A stretch of DNA of 64,000 nt. Source: Pantoea sp. RIT-PI-b. Lineage in GTDB: Bacteria; Pseudomonadota; Gammaproteobacteria; Enterobacterales; Enterobacteriaceae. The position numbers and the translations under genes were made by a program. This document shows, in pieces, positions 1-9,609 of the stretch. The stretch spans positions 248,001 to 312,000 of the forward strand of contig NZ_LGIS01000007.1 of the NCBI RefSeq assembly GCF_001187905.1. The letters run 5' to 3'. The notes under the pieces were generated by a model, which was given only the letters and a program-made list of their open reading frames with translations, was not told the origin of the DNA and did not search any database. Each line of letters starts with the position of its first letter. Position 1 is the first letter of the stretch.

Positions 1-1590
1 ATCCTGCAGCGGATATTCGCCGCCGCCGCCCGGACGGGAACGATCGCCGCTGATGTCATATTTCTCTACCAGCTTATGGTGCAGCGTATAGAAATTATTC
101 ACCGTATTCAGCCAGTTAACGGCAATTTCCGTCGCCAGCGTCTCTTCGCCATAATGATTCAATCCGACCACCGCCATCCACTGCAGCGGAGCCCAGGCAT
201 TTGGTTTATCCCACTGCTCGCCGCTCTCCACCATCGACGTTAACAAGCCGCCTTGCGTCAACAGCAAATGACGCAGCGCCACGGCCTGCAGGTGCGCCTG
301 TTCGGGCGACGCGAGGCCGAGGAACAGTGGCACCACTGCAGCGGCGGTGAAGGCGCCAAAGCGCTCGCGACGCCAGTCGTAGTCACGATAAACCCCGGCG
401 GTGTTATCCCACAGGTAGCGGTGAATTGCCTGCTTACGCGCATCGGCTTTTTTCTGCCATGCCAGCGCCGTCAGCTCTTCGCCCTTGGCATGCGACAGCG
501 TCGAAATCATCAGTTCCAGCTTGTAGAGGAATGCGTTGAGATCGATCGGAATAAATTGTGTGGTGCGAATACTCGCCAGACGCTGCGGATCGCGCAGCCA
601 GCGTGAAGAGTAATCCCAGCCTGATGCGGCACCGGCACGCAGATCGCGATACACTTCGTTCGCCGGACGTCCCGATTTTTTCGCGGTTTCAATATCTTCC
701 AGCCATGACTCATCACGCGGCGTGTCGCGGTCATCCCAGTAACGGTTCAGCAGCGAACCATCTGGCATGCGCACCACGTGGCGATAGGCCTGATGCGGCA
801 TCAGTTCGCCCGCGCCATCCATCCAGAATTGATACTCTTTCATTAACTGATCGAGATAGCGTTTCGCGCCGCGAATGCCATCCTCTTCGAACAGTTCCAC
901 CATCAGCGCAAACACCGGCGGCTGCGAACGGCTGAGATAGTAAGTCCGGTTGCCGTTTGGCACGTGACCGTAGTTATCAATCAACCAGGCGAAGTTGTCC
1001 GCCATATGTCGCAGCAGATCGTCGCGTCCCGCATCGGCGAGGCCAAGCATGCTGAAGTAGGAGTCCCAGTAATAGGTTTCTCCAAATCGACCGCCCGGCA
1101 CCACATAAGGTTTTGGCAGCGGCAGCAGCGAGGAATGCGCTAAATGTTGCTGCGGCATTTTGGTTAACACTGGCCACAGATCGTCTATATGTTCCGTTAA
1201 GGTTTTATCCGGATTAGAAACATAAAAACTCTCATTCACCTGTGGTGAATAAAAATGTTCGTGCACGAATTTTTCCAGATCAAAATCCGCTGCACGTTTA
1301 CGCCGGCGAAAGCGGATTAAAATATCCAGCGGGTCGAATTTAGGCGCACAGTCCGGGAAGGTTTTGCTGTCGGCAAATATGTGCGAAGTCTGCACCTGCT
1401 CAAACAGTTCCATGTAGCGATCGGCAGGCGTCAGCGCATCCGGCGCGGGAAGACCTTCGATCAGCTCAGGTTCCGGCTCCGAATCTTGCATACCTTCGCG
1501 GACAAATTCATGAGGATTATATTGATACTCCAGTTCAGCATCTGCGCGTCGATCCTCGAAAGCGTTATATTGCTGTTGGTTAGTATTAAT
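1..1590 (-). CDS. treF: Cytoplasmic trehalase, 3' end cut by window edge
   Basis: Hydrolyses trehalose to two glucose molecules in the cytoplasm (GH37 family). The reading frame is open to the window edge and lacks about 20 C-terminal residues compared with the 549-residue E. coli protein. Trehalase signatures [15 protein letters not shown] and [10 protein letters not shown] are visible. In the family the catalytic acids are the Asp of the SGWDYSSRW segment and the Glu of [10 protein letters not shown]. No signal peptide is present, which favours TreF over periplasmic TreA. The start is unusual: a strong AGGAGG lies 5 nt before an ATT codon at 1590, giving IleAsnThrAsn. No in-frame ATG, GTG or TTG follows until the ATG at 1491, which has poor spacing. 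I chose ATT because the total length then matches the family. The call is very secure, the start less so. Confidence 0.95.
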   Translation of the reverse strand, partial: MNTNQQQYNAFEDRRADAELEYQYNPHEFVREGMQDSEPEPELIEGLPAPDALTPADRYMELFEQVQTSHIFADSKTFPDCAPKFDPLDILIRFRRRKRAADFDLEKFVHEHFYSPQVNESFYVSNPDKTLTEHIDDLWPVLTKMPQQHLAHSSLLPLPKPYVVPGGRFGETYYWDSYFSMLGLADAGRDDLLRHMADNFAWLIDNYGHVPNGNRTYYLSRSQPPVFALMVELFEEDGIRGAKRYLDQLMKEYQFWMDGAGELMPHQAYRHVVRMPDGSLLNRYWDDRDTPRDESWLEDIETAKKSGRPANEVYRDLRAGAASGWDYSSRWLRDPQRLASIRTTQFIPIDLNAFLYKLELMISTLSHAKGEELTALAWQKKADARKQAIHRYLWDNTAGVYRDYDWRRERFGAFTAAAVVPLFLGLASPEQAHLQAVALRHLLLTQGGLLTSMVESGEQWDKPNAWAPLQWMAVVGLNHYGEETLATEIAVNWLNTVNNFYTLHHKLVEKYDISGDRSRPGGGGEYPLQD

Positions 1591-1595
1591 AGCAG

Positions 1596-1601
1596 CCTCC
1601 T
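1596..1601 (-). promoter_or_regulatory. treF ribosome binding site that points to an ATT start
   Basis: On the minus strand this is a perfect AGGAGG with a 5-nt gap to ATT (1588-1590). It is the only good Shine-Dalgarno near the N-terminus and decides the start codon. Confidence 0.7.
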
Positions 1602-2006
1602 GGTAAATTCTTGAATGCGTAAAGGACAAATTATAGAGCTATGAACGGGCGAAACAACAATGCGAATTATCTATGAACGTAATAAATCATGTCGATGGAT
1701 CGCGGGTTTTTACGATTGTTCAGCGATTACAACGGACTATATTTCAGGAATTGAAAGCGGCTTTTAGGATGGATGTTTAAATAACTGCACAGAATTATCT
1801 GTAATTAAGAAAATCGCTAATATTGGCGTGAAAAAGGGCGGGATGGCTTGATCAATTTATGGCAAACGCAGCGGGGGCTAAGCGGTTTTTCCCTCACCCT
1901 AACCCTCTCCCACTTGCGGGAGAGGGAATGTTTAGGGCTGAAGCGGACTCGATCGGCTCCCTCGCCCGCTTGCGGGAGAGGGCTGGGGTGAGGGACCAAG
2001 CGCACC
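1602..2006. other. treF/qorB intergenic region
   Basis: About 400 bp without a convincing gene. The right half (1891-1994) is a BIME-like repeat. The AT-rich left half probably holds the treF promoter; on the minus strand a TATAAT-like hexamer sits near 1630-1640, about 30 nt upstream of the AGGAGG. Short frames here do not resemble proteins. Confidence 0.6.
1891..1994. repeat. BIME-like palindromic repeat element
   Basis: The element opens with CCCTCACCCTAACCCTCTCCC-type sequence and closes with the inverted form GGGAGAGGGCTGGGGTGAGGG. Two internal GC hairpins (CTCCCaCTTGCGGGAG and CGCCCGCTTGCGGG) are joined by a spacer containing GATCGGCTCCC. Related elements lie at 18882-19174, 21466-21581, 36367-36398 and 63752-63803. 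Confidence 0.85.
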
Positions 2007-2861
<855 letters not shown>

Positions 2862-2920
2862 GATGTTCTCCTTCAGTTTCAGCTGGAATGAAAACAGCCT
2901 ACGGGATAAGCTAACTTATA

Positions 2921-2932
2921 GTAAGTACTTAC
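2921..2932. promoter_or_regulatory. Perfect palindrome in the qorB/ytfH divergent promoter
   Basis: GTAAGTACTTAC is a perfect 12-bp palindrome centred in the 101-bp gap between the divergent genes. HxlR-family regulators bind such inverted repeats in shared promoters, so this is a plausible operator for the regulator at 2963. Binding itself is inferred. Confidence 0.55.
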
Positions 2933-2962
2933 AGATTTGTTAGTTTGCAAAAGGCAAGATAA

Positions 2963-3328
2963 ATGTCTGAAAAGATGAGTGAAAAATTTACGCGCGGCGA
3001 GTTGCTTAACGTCAATTGTCCTTCGCGCGAAGTACTAAAACGCATTACCAGTCGCTGGAGCGTACTGATTTTACTGGCGCTGCGCGAAGACACCCTGCGT
3101 TTTAGCGAGCTGCGTCGCAAGATTGGTGGCGTCAGCGAACGCATGCTGGCGCAGACGCTGCGCTATATGGAAGAGGATGGTTTTGTTGAGCGCATCGCCT
3201 ATGAAGTGGTGCCGCCGCATGTGGAATATCGCTTAACGTCGCTAGGCCGCGAAGTGGAAGGGCAGGTGACCGGGCTAGCAGATTGGCTGGAGAGCAATGT
3301 GCATCGGATTCTGAAGCCTGCGCATTAA
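2963..3328 (+). CDS. ytfH: HxlR-family transcriptional regulator (YtfH-like)
   Basis: A 121-residue winged-helix protein of the HxlR family. The typical elements are present: CPSREVLKRITSRWSVLIL (with the conserved Cys near the N-terminus that many family members use for redox or aldehyde sensing), FSELRRKIGGVSERMLAQ as recognition region, and PPHVEYRLTSLG for the wing. It closely matches E. coli YtfH (126 residues). It is divergent from qorB and probably controls it. A second ATG lies four codons inside; the first is preceded by AAGGCAAGATAA and is preferred. Confidence 0.9.
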   Translation: MSEKMSEKFTRGELLNVNCPSREVLKRITSRWSVLILLALREDTLRFSELRRKIGGVSERMLAQTLRYMEEDGFVERIAYEVVPPHVEYRLTSLGREVEGQVTGLADWLESNVHRILKPAH

Positions 3329-3704
3329 CATGGTCGCCATGAATGGCGTAATGCCGATTAGTTAAGCGCTGAGCAACTTTCGTTCGCCATCGGCTGGGGG
3401 CAGTTTCAGCTCTGCCGTGCGGCGACCGAGCAAAGGGCGTCTGGCCACGCCCTCTGCACTCCGGGCCCTGCGCCAGCCCATCCCGCCGCTTCGCGGTACC
3501 TTCACTCCTTCACGATTCCTGACGGACCGGCGGCGATTCGCTCCTGCTCAGCGCCGCCTCTCGCCGCATCCCTGCGGCTCGCCCTGGAATCCCTCACTCG
3601 CTCAGCGGGTTGGGATGTCGCCTCAACACCCGCGCTGCAGCATCCATGCGTTTTTCTAGATCACCATCGCTGTAACGCCTGTAGGGTCGCCGTTCATGGC
3701 GACC
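3329..3704. repeat. About 370-bp GC-rich noncoding element between palindromes
   Basis: The 385-bp gap between ytfH and the hydrolase gene holds a very GC-rich block. It starts with TGGTCGCCATGAATGGCG (3331-3348) and ends with GTCGCCGTTCATGGCGAC (3686-3703), both members of the palindrome family seen elsewhere in the window. A 243-nt frame inside (3417-3659) is Pro/Arg/Ser-rich, has no ribosome binding site and is not believed to be a gene. It is probably a multicopy intergenic element. Confidence 0.55.
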
Positions 3705-3713
3705 ATAAAGGCA

Positions 3714-4604
3714 TCAGGCATACAAATACTTCTCAAACCAGCCCAGTGTGCGGCTCCAGGCCAGCTCGGCGGCGGCTTTGTCATAGCGCGGCGTCGAATC
3801 ATTATGGAAGCCATGATTCACGCCCGGATACACATAGCCTTCATAAACTTTATGGTTGGCTTTCAGCGCCTCTTCATAGGCGGGCCAGCCTTCATTGATG
3901 CCTTTATCCAGCGCGGCATAGTGCAGCAGCAACGGCGCTTTGATGCGCGGCACATCCTCGGCTTTAGGCTGACGTCCGTAAAACGGCACGGCGCAGGCTA
4001 GATCGGGAAATGCCACCGCTGCGGCATTCGCCACGCCGCCGCCGTAGCAGAAGCCGGTAATGCCCACTTTGCCGGTGCCTTCCTCGTGATGCATCAGGAA
4101 ATCAATCGCGGCGAAGAAGTCATTCATCAATTTGGTGGGATCGACTTTGGCCTGCATGGTTTTGCCTTCGTCATCGTTGCCCGGGTAGCCGCCCAGCGAG
4201 CTCAAGCCATCCGGCGCCAGCGCGATATAACCGGCTTTTGCCACGCGTCGTGCCACATCTTCGATATAAGGATTCAGGCCACGATTCTCGTGCACCACCA
4301 CCACCGCAGGCACTTTGCCTGTTGCGTTGGCCGGACGCACCAGATAACCGCGCACCTCGCCGTGCCCTTGTGGCGAGGGATAGTGAATGTATTCGGGTTT
4401 GATCGCCGGATCGGTAAATTCCACCTGCTGCGCCAGCGCATAGTTCGGGCTCATTGCGCTTAACAACGTGGCACCCGTCATCCCGGCAATGGTGAATTTT
4501 GCCGCCATCGCGATGAATTCGCGTTTGCTGATTTTTCCGTGGGCGTAGTAATCGTAAAGCTCGAGCAGTTCCTGAGGGAAATCCTGTGCGGTAAGACGGG
4601 CCAT
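3714..4604 (-). CDS. Dienelactone hydrolase family protein (YghX-like)
   Basis: A 296-residue alpha/beta hydrolase. The nucleophile sits in [10 protein letters not shown] (Cys186); Asp233 (ALDKGIN) and His264 (GVNHGF) complete the Cys-Asp-His triad typical of dienelactone hydrolases. The N-terminus carries [12 protein letters not shown] followed by a hydrophobic stretch to about residue 57 (ALAQQ). This resembles a degenerate twin-arginine signal in which the first Arg is Lys, so export by Tat is possible but not shown. E. coli has a broken homologue, yghX; this copy is intact. The true substrate is unknown. The gene stands alone, with its own promoter region upstream. Confidence 0.85.
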   Translation of the reverse strand: MARLTAQDFPQELLELYDYYAHGKISKREFIAMAAKFTIAGMTGATLLSAMSPNYALAQQVEFTDPAIKPEYIHYPSPQGHGEVRGYLVRPANATGKVPAVVVVHENRGLNPYIEDVARRVAKAGYIALAPDGLSSLGGYPGNDDEGKTMQAKVDPTKLMNDFFAAIDFLMHHEEGTGKVGITGFCYGGGVANAAAVAFPDLACAVPFYGRQPKAEDVPRIKAPLLLHYAALDKGINEGWPAYEEALKANHKVYEGYVYPGVNHGFHNDSTPRYDKAAAELAWSRTLGWFEKYLYA

Positions 4605-5172
4605 AACCTCTCCTTCGCTGTTTTAACTGGTTGATTACTGCTCTAAAAAAGCACAGCTTGCCGTCGCTGGCAAATGCCATGCAGCACCAGGTTAACGCCG
4701 CAGGCTTTACATCACGTCACTAATAAGCATCAGAAATATATCTTTTTGTTCTAAAATGATTATCTTTTAATTAACAATTAAGATCATGTTTATGTGTCCG
4801 GAAATATTTACATGCCAAAATGCCGGCTGATAAATAATCCATTTTTTCTCCGCACTAAAAAATAAATAAATGAAGTGCTTACCTGATAAGCACAGCGGGA
4901 ATATGCCGCAAATAATAACAATATTGTCACAATGAATGAGGGTGATTAACCTTAACGTGGTGATTTTTAAAGTATTAGTTTCTACTGAAAACAATGATCG
5001 AAATCAAAAAACACTGTTATAGTTTTACCGACTTCCACTGTTTCTTTTCGTTCGCATCGCTTGCTTTTACATTGGTGCGACATTTCTTTAAGCACGGCGA
5101 AATATCGCGCTGCGCTCTGCTTGTTAATTATAAGTAAAAATTTCGGTGTAATTTGTGGCAATGAGGTAAGCA
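4605..5172. other. AT-rich regulatory gap between the hydrolase and the oxidase operon
   Basis: A 568-bp region without a credible gene. The minus-strand frames here (4767-4994 and 4982-5203) have no ribosome binding site or recognisable protein pattern. The right end carries the FNR-like site and a likely promoter of the quinol oxidase operon, leaving a leader of about 140 nt. Confidence 0.6.
4994..5007. promoter_or_regulatory. FNR/ANR-like site upstream of the quinol oxidase operon
   Basis: ATGATCGAAATCAA matches the FNR consensus TTGATNNNNATCAA at 9 of 10 positions. A TATAGT hexamer follows at 5018-5023, so the site would overlap the -35 region. That placement suggests repression under anaerobiosis, which fits an oxidase used with oxygen present. 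The transcription start is inferred. Confidence 0.5.
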
Positions 5173-6594
5173 ATGTTTGGATTAGATGCCTTTCATCTGG
5201 CAAGGGTACAGTTCGCCTTTACTGTTTCCTTCCATATTATCTTCCCAGCCATCACCATCGGTCTCGCCAGTTTCCTGGCGGTGCTTGAAGGGATGTGGCT
5301 GAAAACCCGTAACGAGACCTATCGCGATCTCTACCATTTCTGGTCGAAAGCTTTCGCCGTTAACTTCGGTATGGGCGTGGTATCCGGTCTGGTGATGGCC
5401 TACCAGTTCGGTACCAACTGGAGTGGTTTCTCGCAGTTTGCCGGCAGTATTACCGGTCCGCTGCTCACCTATGAAGTGTTAACCGCCTTCTTCCTCGAAG
5501 CTGGCTTCCTTGGCGTGATGCTGTTTGGCTGGAACCGCGTCGGTCCTGGCTTGCACTTCTTCGCGACCTGCATGGTGGCGCTCGGCACCATCTTCTCCAC
5601 CTTCTGGATTCTTGCCTCAAACAGCTGGATGCATACGCCGCAGGGCTACATCATTCAGAACGGCATTGTGGTGCCGGAAGATTGGCTGAAAATCATCTTC
5701 AACCCTTCATTCCCTTATCGCCTGTTCCATATGTCGGTGGGTGCCTTCCTTGCCAGCGCCTTCTTTGTTGGTGCGTCGGGCGCGTGGCATTTGCTGCGCG
5801 GCAATGACAATCCAGCGATTCGGAAGATGTTCTCGATGGCGCTGTGGATGGCACTGATCGTGGCACCGATTCAGGCGATGATTGGTGATGCGCACGGTCT
5901 GAACACCCTTGAGCATCAGCCAGCGAAAATCGCTGCGATTGAAGGTCACTGGGAAAATAAATCGGGTGAAGCGTCGCCGCTGATTCTGTTCGGTGTGCCG
6001 GATATGGATCAGGAGCGTACTAAGTACGCCGTTGAGATTCCGTATCTCGGCAGCCTGATTCTGACGCACAGCCTCGATAAGCAGATTCCTGCGCTGAAGA
6101 GTTTCCCGAAAGAAGATCGCCCGAACTCAACCATCATCTTCTGGTCATTCCGCGTGATGGTGGCGCTGGGCCTGCTGATGATTACGCTGGGCGTGGTTAG
6201 CCTGTGGCTGCGTTTCAAAGGTCGCTTGTATCACTCGCGTCCGTTCCTGTGGTTCACGCTGCTGATGGGGCCATCGGGTCTGATCGCCATTCTGGCCGGC
6301 TGGTTTACTACCGAAATTGGTCGTCAGCCGTGGGTGGTGTATGGCGTGCAGCGCACCATTGATGCGGTCTCCGCGCATGGCGATATGCACATGAGCATCA
6401 GCCTGCTGGCGTTTATTCTGGTCTACTCATCGGTATTTGGCGTCGGCTATCTCTACATGATGCGTCTGATCAAAGAGGGTCCGGTGACCGGCGAAGGTAA
6501 AGAGGTTGATCACGGTGGTCCGGGTCAGCATCACACCCCAGCGCGTCCGTTGTCGGCGGCGAAAACCCATAGCGAAAAGAGTGGGGAGCACTAA
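5173..6594 (+). CDS. cioA: Cytochrome bd-type quinol oxidase subunit I (CioA-like)
   Basis: A 473-residue multi-pass inner-membrane protein. It oxidises quinol and reduces oxygen to water with haems b558, b595 and d. The N-terminal [13 protein letters not shown] carries the expected haem ligand His21 (His19 in E. coli CydA). [13 protein letters not shown] carries the paired acids, FHMSVGAF the second His, and [13 protein letters not shown] is the conserved loop. The protein is about 50 residues shorter than E. coli CydA and has the short Q-loop of the cyanide-insensitive (CIO) branch. Subunit II starts one base after its stop, and a DUF2474 mini-protein follows. CIO assignment rests on length, Q-loop and the DUF2474 neighbour. 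Confidence 0.92.
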   Translation: MFGLDAFHLARVQFAFTVSFHIIFPAITIGLASFLAVLEGMWLKTRNETYRDLYHFWSKAFAVNFGMGVVSGLVMAYQFGTNWSGFSQFAGSITGPLLTYEVLTAFFLEAGFLGVMLFGWNRVGPGLHFFATCMVALGTIFSTFWILASNSWMHTPQGYIIQNGIVVPEDWLKIIFNPSFPYRLFHMSVGAFLASAFFVGASGAWHLLRGNDNPAIRKMFSMALWMALIVAPIQAMIGDAHGLNTLEHQPAKIAAIEGHWENKSGEASPLILFGVPDMDQERTKYAVEIPYLGSLILTHSLDKQIPALKSFPKEDRPNSTIIFWSFRVMVALGLLMITLGVVSLWLRFKGRLYHSRPFLWFTLLMGPSGLIAILAGWFTTEIGRQPWVVYGVQRTIDAVSAHGDMHMSISLLAFILVYSSVFGVGYLYMMRLIKEGPVTGEGKEVDHGGPGQHHTPARPLSAAKTHSEKSGEH

Positions 6595-6595
6595 G

Positions 6596-7600
6596 ATGAT
6601 CGACTTTTCAATTATCTGGTTTGCCATCATCGTATTCGGCACCCTGATGTACATCGTGATGGATGGCTTCGACCTCGGCATTGGCCTGCTGTTGCCGTTC
6701 AATAAAGATCCCATCGAACGCGACATGATGGTCAACACCGTTGCGCCAGTATGGGATGGTAACGAAACCTGGCTGGTGCTGGGCGGCGCGGCGCTGTATG
6801 GCGCATTCCCGCTGGCATATTCAGTTCTGCTGGATGCGCTGTCGATTCCGTTAACGGCGATGTTGATTGGCCTGATCTTCCGTGGCGTTGCTTTTGAGTT
6901 CCGCTTCAAAGCCACTTTGGAACATCGCGCGTTCTGGGATAAGTCGTTCATTGCCGGTTCACTGCTGGCGACCTTCAGCCAGGGCGTGGCGGTTGGCGCG
7001 ATCCTGAATGGCTTCCCGGTGGTTGGCCGCGAATATGCCGGTTCAGCGATGAGCTGGCTGGCACCGTTCCCGCTGTTCTGTGGTGTCGGTTTGGTCATCG
7101 CCTATGCGCTGCTGGGTTGTACCTGGCTGATCATGAAAACCGAACACGATCTGCACCGTAAAATGTCTGCGCTGGCCACGCCGCTGACGCTGACGCTGCT
7201 GCTGGTGGTGGGGATTATCAGCATCTGGACGCCGCTGACGCATGCGGATATCGCGCAGCGCTGGTTCACGCGTCCAAACCTGTTCTGGTTCTTGCCGGTT
7301 CCGGTGCTGGTGGTGCTGTGTTCGTGGGGGATTGTACGTGCGATTAAACGCGAAGCGCATTACTCGCCGTTCATCCTGACGCTGGCGCTGATTTTCCTTG
7401 GCTTCTCGGGCTTGGGCATCAGCATTTGGCCGAACATCATTCCACCGTCAATCACCATCTGGCAGGCCGCTTCTCCGGCCAGCAGCCAGGCGTTTATGTT
7501 GGTGGGCGGCTTGCTGATTATTCCGGTAATTCTGGGTTACACCTTCTGGAGTTACTACGTATTCCGCGGAAAAATCAAAGCAGACGAAGGATACCATTGA
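6596..7600 (+). CDS. cioB: Cytochrome bd-type quinol oxidase subunit II (CioB-like)
   Basis: A 334-residue membrane protein, the structural partner of the preceding subunit. The start is placed at 6596 (MIDFSIIWF), where GGGGAG precedes by a suitable distance; the frame is open 30 codons further upstream but overlaps cioA. Family features include MDGFDLGIGLLLPF near residue 20 and the VAPVWDGNETWLVLGG segment. Several transmembrane helices follow through the C-terminus. Expression with cioA is certain from the 1-nt spacing. Confidence 0.92.
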   Translation: MIDFSIIWFAIIVFGTLMYIVMDGFDLGIGLLLPFNKDPIERDMMVNTVAPVWDGNETWLVLGGAALYGAFPLAYSVLLDALSIPLTAMLIGLIFRGVAFEFRFKATLEHRAFWDKSFIAGSLLATFSQGVAVGAILNGFPVVGREYAGSAMSWLAPFPLFCGVGLVIAYALLGCTWLIMKTEHDLHRKMSALATPLTLTLLLVVGIISIWTPLTHADIAQRWFTRPNLFWFLPVPVLVVLCSWGIVRAIKREAHYSPFILTLALIFLGFSGLGISIWPNIIPPSITIWQAASPASSQAFMLVGGLLIIPVILGYTFWSYYVFRGKIKADEGYH

Positions 7601-7601
7601 T

Positions 7602-7769
7602 ATGAAAACCGAGGTCAGCAGCATGAAAACTCACACTGAAACGAAGATTCCGTGGTGGAAGCAGGTGATGTGGCTGGTTGTTATTTACGGCGCAAGCGTG
7701 CTGGCACTCGGTGTGGTGGCATCACTGTTTCGTATGATGATGACGGCAGCGGGCATGCGCTCGCACTGA
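7602..7769 (+). CDS. DUF2474 mini-subunit of the CIO-type oxidase
   Basis: A 55-residue protein with one transmembrane helix (about residues 23-47, WLVVIYGASVLALGVVASLF), too short for many gene finders. Tandem Trp-Trp before the helix and RMMMTAAGMRSH after it are typical of DUF2474 proteins encoded after CioB. By analogy with CydX it probably stabilises the oxidase, but this is inference. It begins one base after the cioB stop. An in-frame ATG at 7623 preceded by GAGG is an alternative start that would give 48 residues. Confidence 0.85.
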   Translation: MKTEVSSMKTHTETKIPWWKQVMWLVVIYGASVLALGVVASLFRMMMTAAGMRSH

Positions 7770-7828
7770 GTATCTGCACGGAGGTGCGCAGCAATGCGCA
7801 CCCTACAAATCAGGTCCGTTATGCCGTA

Positions 7829-7859
7829 GGTCGCCATTCGTGGCGGCCTTTTTTTTTTT
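7829..7859 (+). terminator. Intrinsic terminator of the quinol oxidase operon, made from a palindromic repeat
   Basis: GGTCGCCATTCGTGGCGGCC forms a strong stem and is followed by eleven Ts. The stem belongs to the GTAGGTCGCC palindrome family. A sister palindrome (GGTGCGCAGCAATGCGCACC) lies just before it at about 7784-7803. Confidence 0.85.
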
Positions 7860-7871
7860 GTGAGCTAAAAA

Positions 7872-7938
7872 ACGTTAGTAACCTAAGCAATTAATGCTTT
7901 TCCCGCTTCGGTACGTTTACTCTTCCTTACGTTAGTAA
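7872..7938. promoter_or_regulatory. Direct repeats upstream of the AraC-family gene
   Basis: ACGTTAGTAA occurs at 7872-7881 and again at 7929-7938, 57 bp apart on the same strand, in an otherwise AT-rich 150-bp promoter region. They could be binding sites of the regulator that follows; this is only a pattern. Confidence 0.3.
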
Positions 7939-8013
7939 TACGTTTTTGTTATATTTATGTGACGAATAACGCATATTCATTACCTTCAACCCCTTCACTC
8001 GACCATCAAAATC

Positions 8014-8880
8014 ATGCTCAGTCTGAATCTGAAAAAACAGTACATCATTGATCTGGTGGACTGGATCGAGGCGAATCTAACCGACGAGCTTAATGTCGAT
8101 CTGATCACCCTGAAATCCGGTTACTCCAAGTGGCACATGCAGCGCATGTTCAAAGAGATGACCGGGCAAACGCTGGCGTCCTACACGCGTAAGCGTCGTC
8201 TGACGATGGCGGCAATGGCGCTGCGTCTTACCAGCATGCCGCTGATCGATATTGCCGTGCGCTTTGGCTTTGATAATCAGCAAAATTTTACGCGGGTGTT
8301 TAAAAGTCACTTCTCGATGACGCCGGGTGCTTATCGCCGCATCCCGGACATGCTGATGAAGGATTTCCACAGTCGTATCTCAACGCAGCGCGAGTGGGTG
8401 AATGCGCGTCTGGCGCAGAAGCCGGAGATTCAGCTGTGCGGTGAAGTGATTGAGTGGGAATGCCGCTTTGGCGAATATATTGATCATCACCACCATGTAG
8501 TGGCGCAGCACACGCGTGATTTTATCGCCTTTGCCGGCCAACACGTGAGCCGCGGCTGGCTGGGCTTTCAGTTCAGTCCGGGCGTAAATTCTGCCGACCA
8601 GCAGCACATTAGTCTGTTCCAGGCGCTGGAGAGTCAGTACGCCGATGTGCTGCCGCGCAACGTACAGAACTGGACCGGTGAAAAGGGCTTGTACGCGGAG
8701 ATTGACTGGCACGGTACGCCGGAAGAGATTAACGCCTTTACCGCCGAGATTTACTACAACCATCTGCCTGCGCTGGGCGTGGCACGACGTACGGGCAAAG
8801 ATCTGCTTAAGCTCGATCTGAAATACAGCACGCCCGATCTGCTACAGGGCACGTTCTATATTCCGGTGGCGGATAACTAA
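8014..8880 (+). CDS. Rob-like AraC-family regulator with GyrI-like effector domain
   Basis: A 288-residue protein with the DNA-binding domain first (residues about 8-108): two helix-turn-helix units, GYSKWHMQRMFKEMTGQTLASYTRKRRL and DIAVRFGFDNQQNFTRVFKSHFSMTPGAYRR, both classical AraC/XylS. The C-terminal half (about 120-288) resembles the GyrI-like ligand domain of Rob, ending in DLLKLDLKYSTPDLLQGTFYIPVA. This order matches Rob rather than AraC itself. Such proteins regulate efflux and stress genes in response to small hydrophobic molecules. Targets here are unknown; it stands alone between two terminators. Confidence 0.88.
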   Translation: MLSLNLKKQYIIDLVDWIEANLTDELNVDLITLKSGYSKWHMQRMFKEMTGQTLASYTRKRRLTMAAMALRLTSMPLIDIAVRFGFDNQQNFTRVFKSHFSMTPGAYRRIPDMLMKDFHSRISTQREWVNARLAQKPEIQLCGEVIEWECRFGEYIDHHHHVVAQHTRDFIAFAGQHVSRGWLGFQFSPGVNSADQQHISLFQALESQYADVLPRNVQNWTGEKGLYAEIDWHGTPEEINAFTAEIYYNHLPALGVARRTGKDLLKLDLKYSTPDLLQGTFYIPVADN

Positions 8881-8889
8881 TGCATAATT

Positions 8890-8925
8890 CGTGCGGTAAA
8901 CCGTGACAAACCGCACGATTTTATA
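8890..8925 (+). terminator. Intrinsic terminator after the AraC-family gene
   Basis: CGTGCGGT (8890-8897) pairs exactly with ACCGCACG (8910-8917), followed by ATTTTAT. It lies 10 nt after the stop codon. Confidence 0.8.
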
Positions 8926-9021
8926 AACTCATTGCCATAATTGGCGTAAAATTCTTCATCGAAACCTGATTGGCCGCGTAAATCACCAGCCGCCACACAT
9001 CAGGCTGGATAATCACCTGCA

Positions 9022-9049
9022 TTTCTGGTCCATTCCGGACCGCTATAGT
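9022..9049 (+). promoter_or_regulatory. Promoter with inverted repeat between -35 and -10
   Basis: A TATAGT hexamer at 9044-9049 sits 17 nt before the start of the small exported protein. Just upstream the dyad GGTCC (9027-9031) / GGACC (9037-9041) occupies the spacer, with a weak TTTCTG at 9022-9027. A dyad in the spacer resembles MerR-type metal-responsive promoters, although no MerR gene is nearby. Confidence 0.35.
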
Positions 9050-9065
9050 GAATTGATAAAAAATT

Positions 9066-9275
9066 ATGCGACTTTTACCGTTGTTCCTCATGACAGCGCT
9101 TGTAGCGTTTTCTTCGCTGGCAAGTGCGCAGATGGCTGAGCCTTTTTCACCGCCGGGCGGCCTGCACCCGCATCAACCACATTGTGCGCAACATGAAATT
9201 CTTGGCGACAATGTGCTGCCGAATCATACCCAGGATGAGGGTAGCTTCGTCACCTGCGGTAACCATCAGGCTTAA
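9066..9275 (+). CDS. Small exported His-rich protein, function unknown
   Basis: A 69-residue protein with a clear Sec signal peptide (MRLLPLFLMTALVAFSSLASA, predicted cleavage after residue 21). The mature part of about 48 residues contains six His and two Cys, clustered in HPHQPHCAQH and in CGNHQA. That composition would suit metal binding in the periplasm. No family is recognised. The ribosome binding site is weak (GATAAAAAATT before the ATG), so it could still be a chance frame. The signal peptide, stop at a plausible place and upstream promoter-like signals favour a real gene. Confidence 0.5.
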   Translation: MRLLPLFLMTALVAFSSLASAQMAEPFSPPGGLHPHQPHCAQHEILGDNVLPNHTQDEGSFVTCGNHQA

Positions 9276-9609
9276 TATTTCTGCGCTTTAATCTCGCTTG
9301 CCGGTCGCACTGCTTGTGCCAGATGTCCGGCAGGATGAGTTCTCCCATGAAAAATCTTCACGCCTGCTGTATTGCCAGGTGCGATTAGCCACGTCTCAAA
9401 TTCCGTGCGTCCATGTGGACGGTGCGCATAAATGCGCACCCTACAAAACCCGCGCGTCGTTATAAATGCGCACCTTACAAAACCCGTAGGGGCGCCATTT
9501 ATGGCGACCACTTGCGAATCGCACTGATTTTGCCATCGCCACAATCTGCCAATAGCATTTTTCGGCATTGCATCGAAGATATATCATAGCTAATCTTTGC
9601 CCATCAGAT
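9276..9609. other. Repeat-rich gap before the siderophore reductase gene
   Basis: No gene is supported. The centre holds three palindromes in a row of the GTAGGG family: GGTGCGCATAAATGCGCACC at about 9420-9439, a TATAAATGCGCACCTTACAA half copy near 9462-9481, and GGGGCGCCATTTATGGCGACC near 9489-9509. A minus-strand frame (9272-9568) runs through them and is rejected. Confidence 0.6.

Noticed and set aside
3417-3659. 80-residue frame in the GC-rich gap after ytfH
   Set aside because: Low complexity, no ribosome binding site, lies wholly in a probable repeat element.
4767-5203. Two minus-strand frames upstream of the quinol oxidase operon
   Set aside because: AT-rich chance frames without ribosome binding sites that overlap the promoter region.
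9272-9568. 98-residue minus-strand frame
   Set aside because: Passes through three palindromic repeats and overlaps the regulatory region of nfeF.
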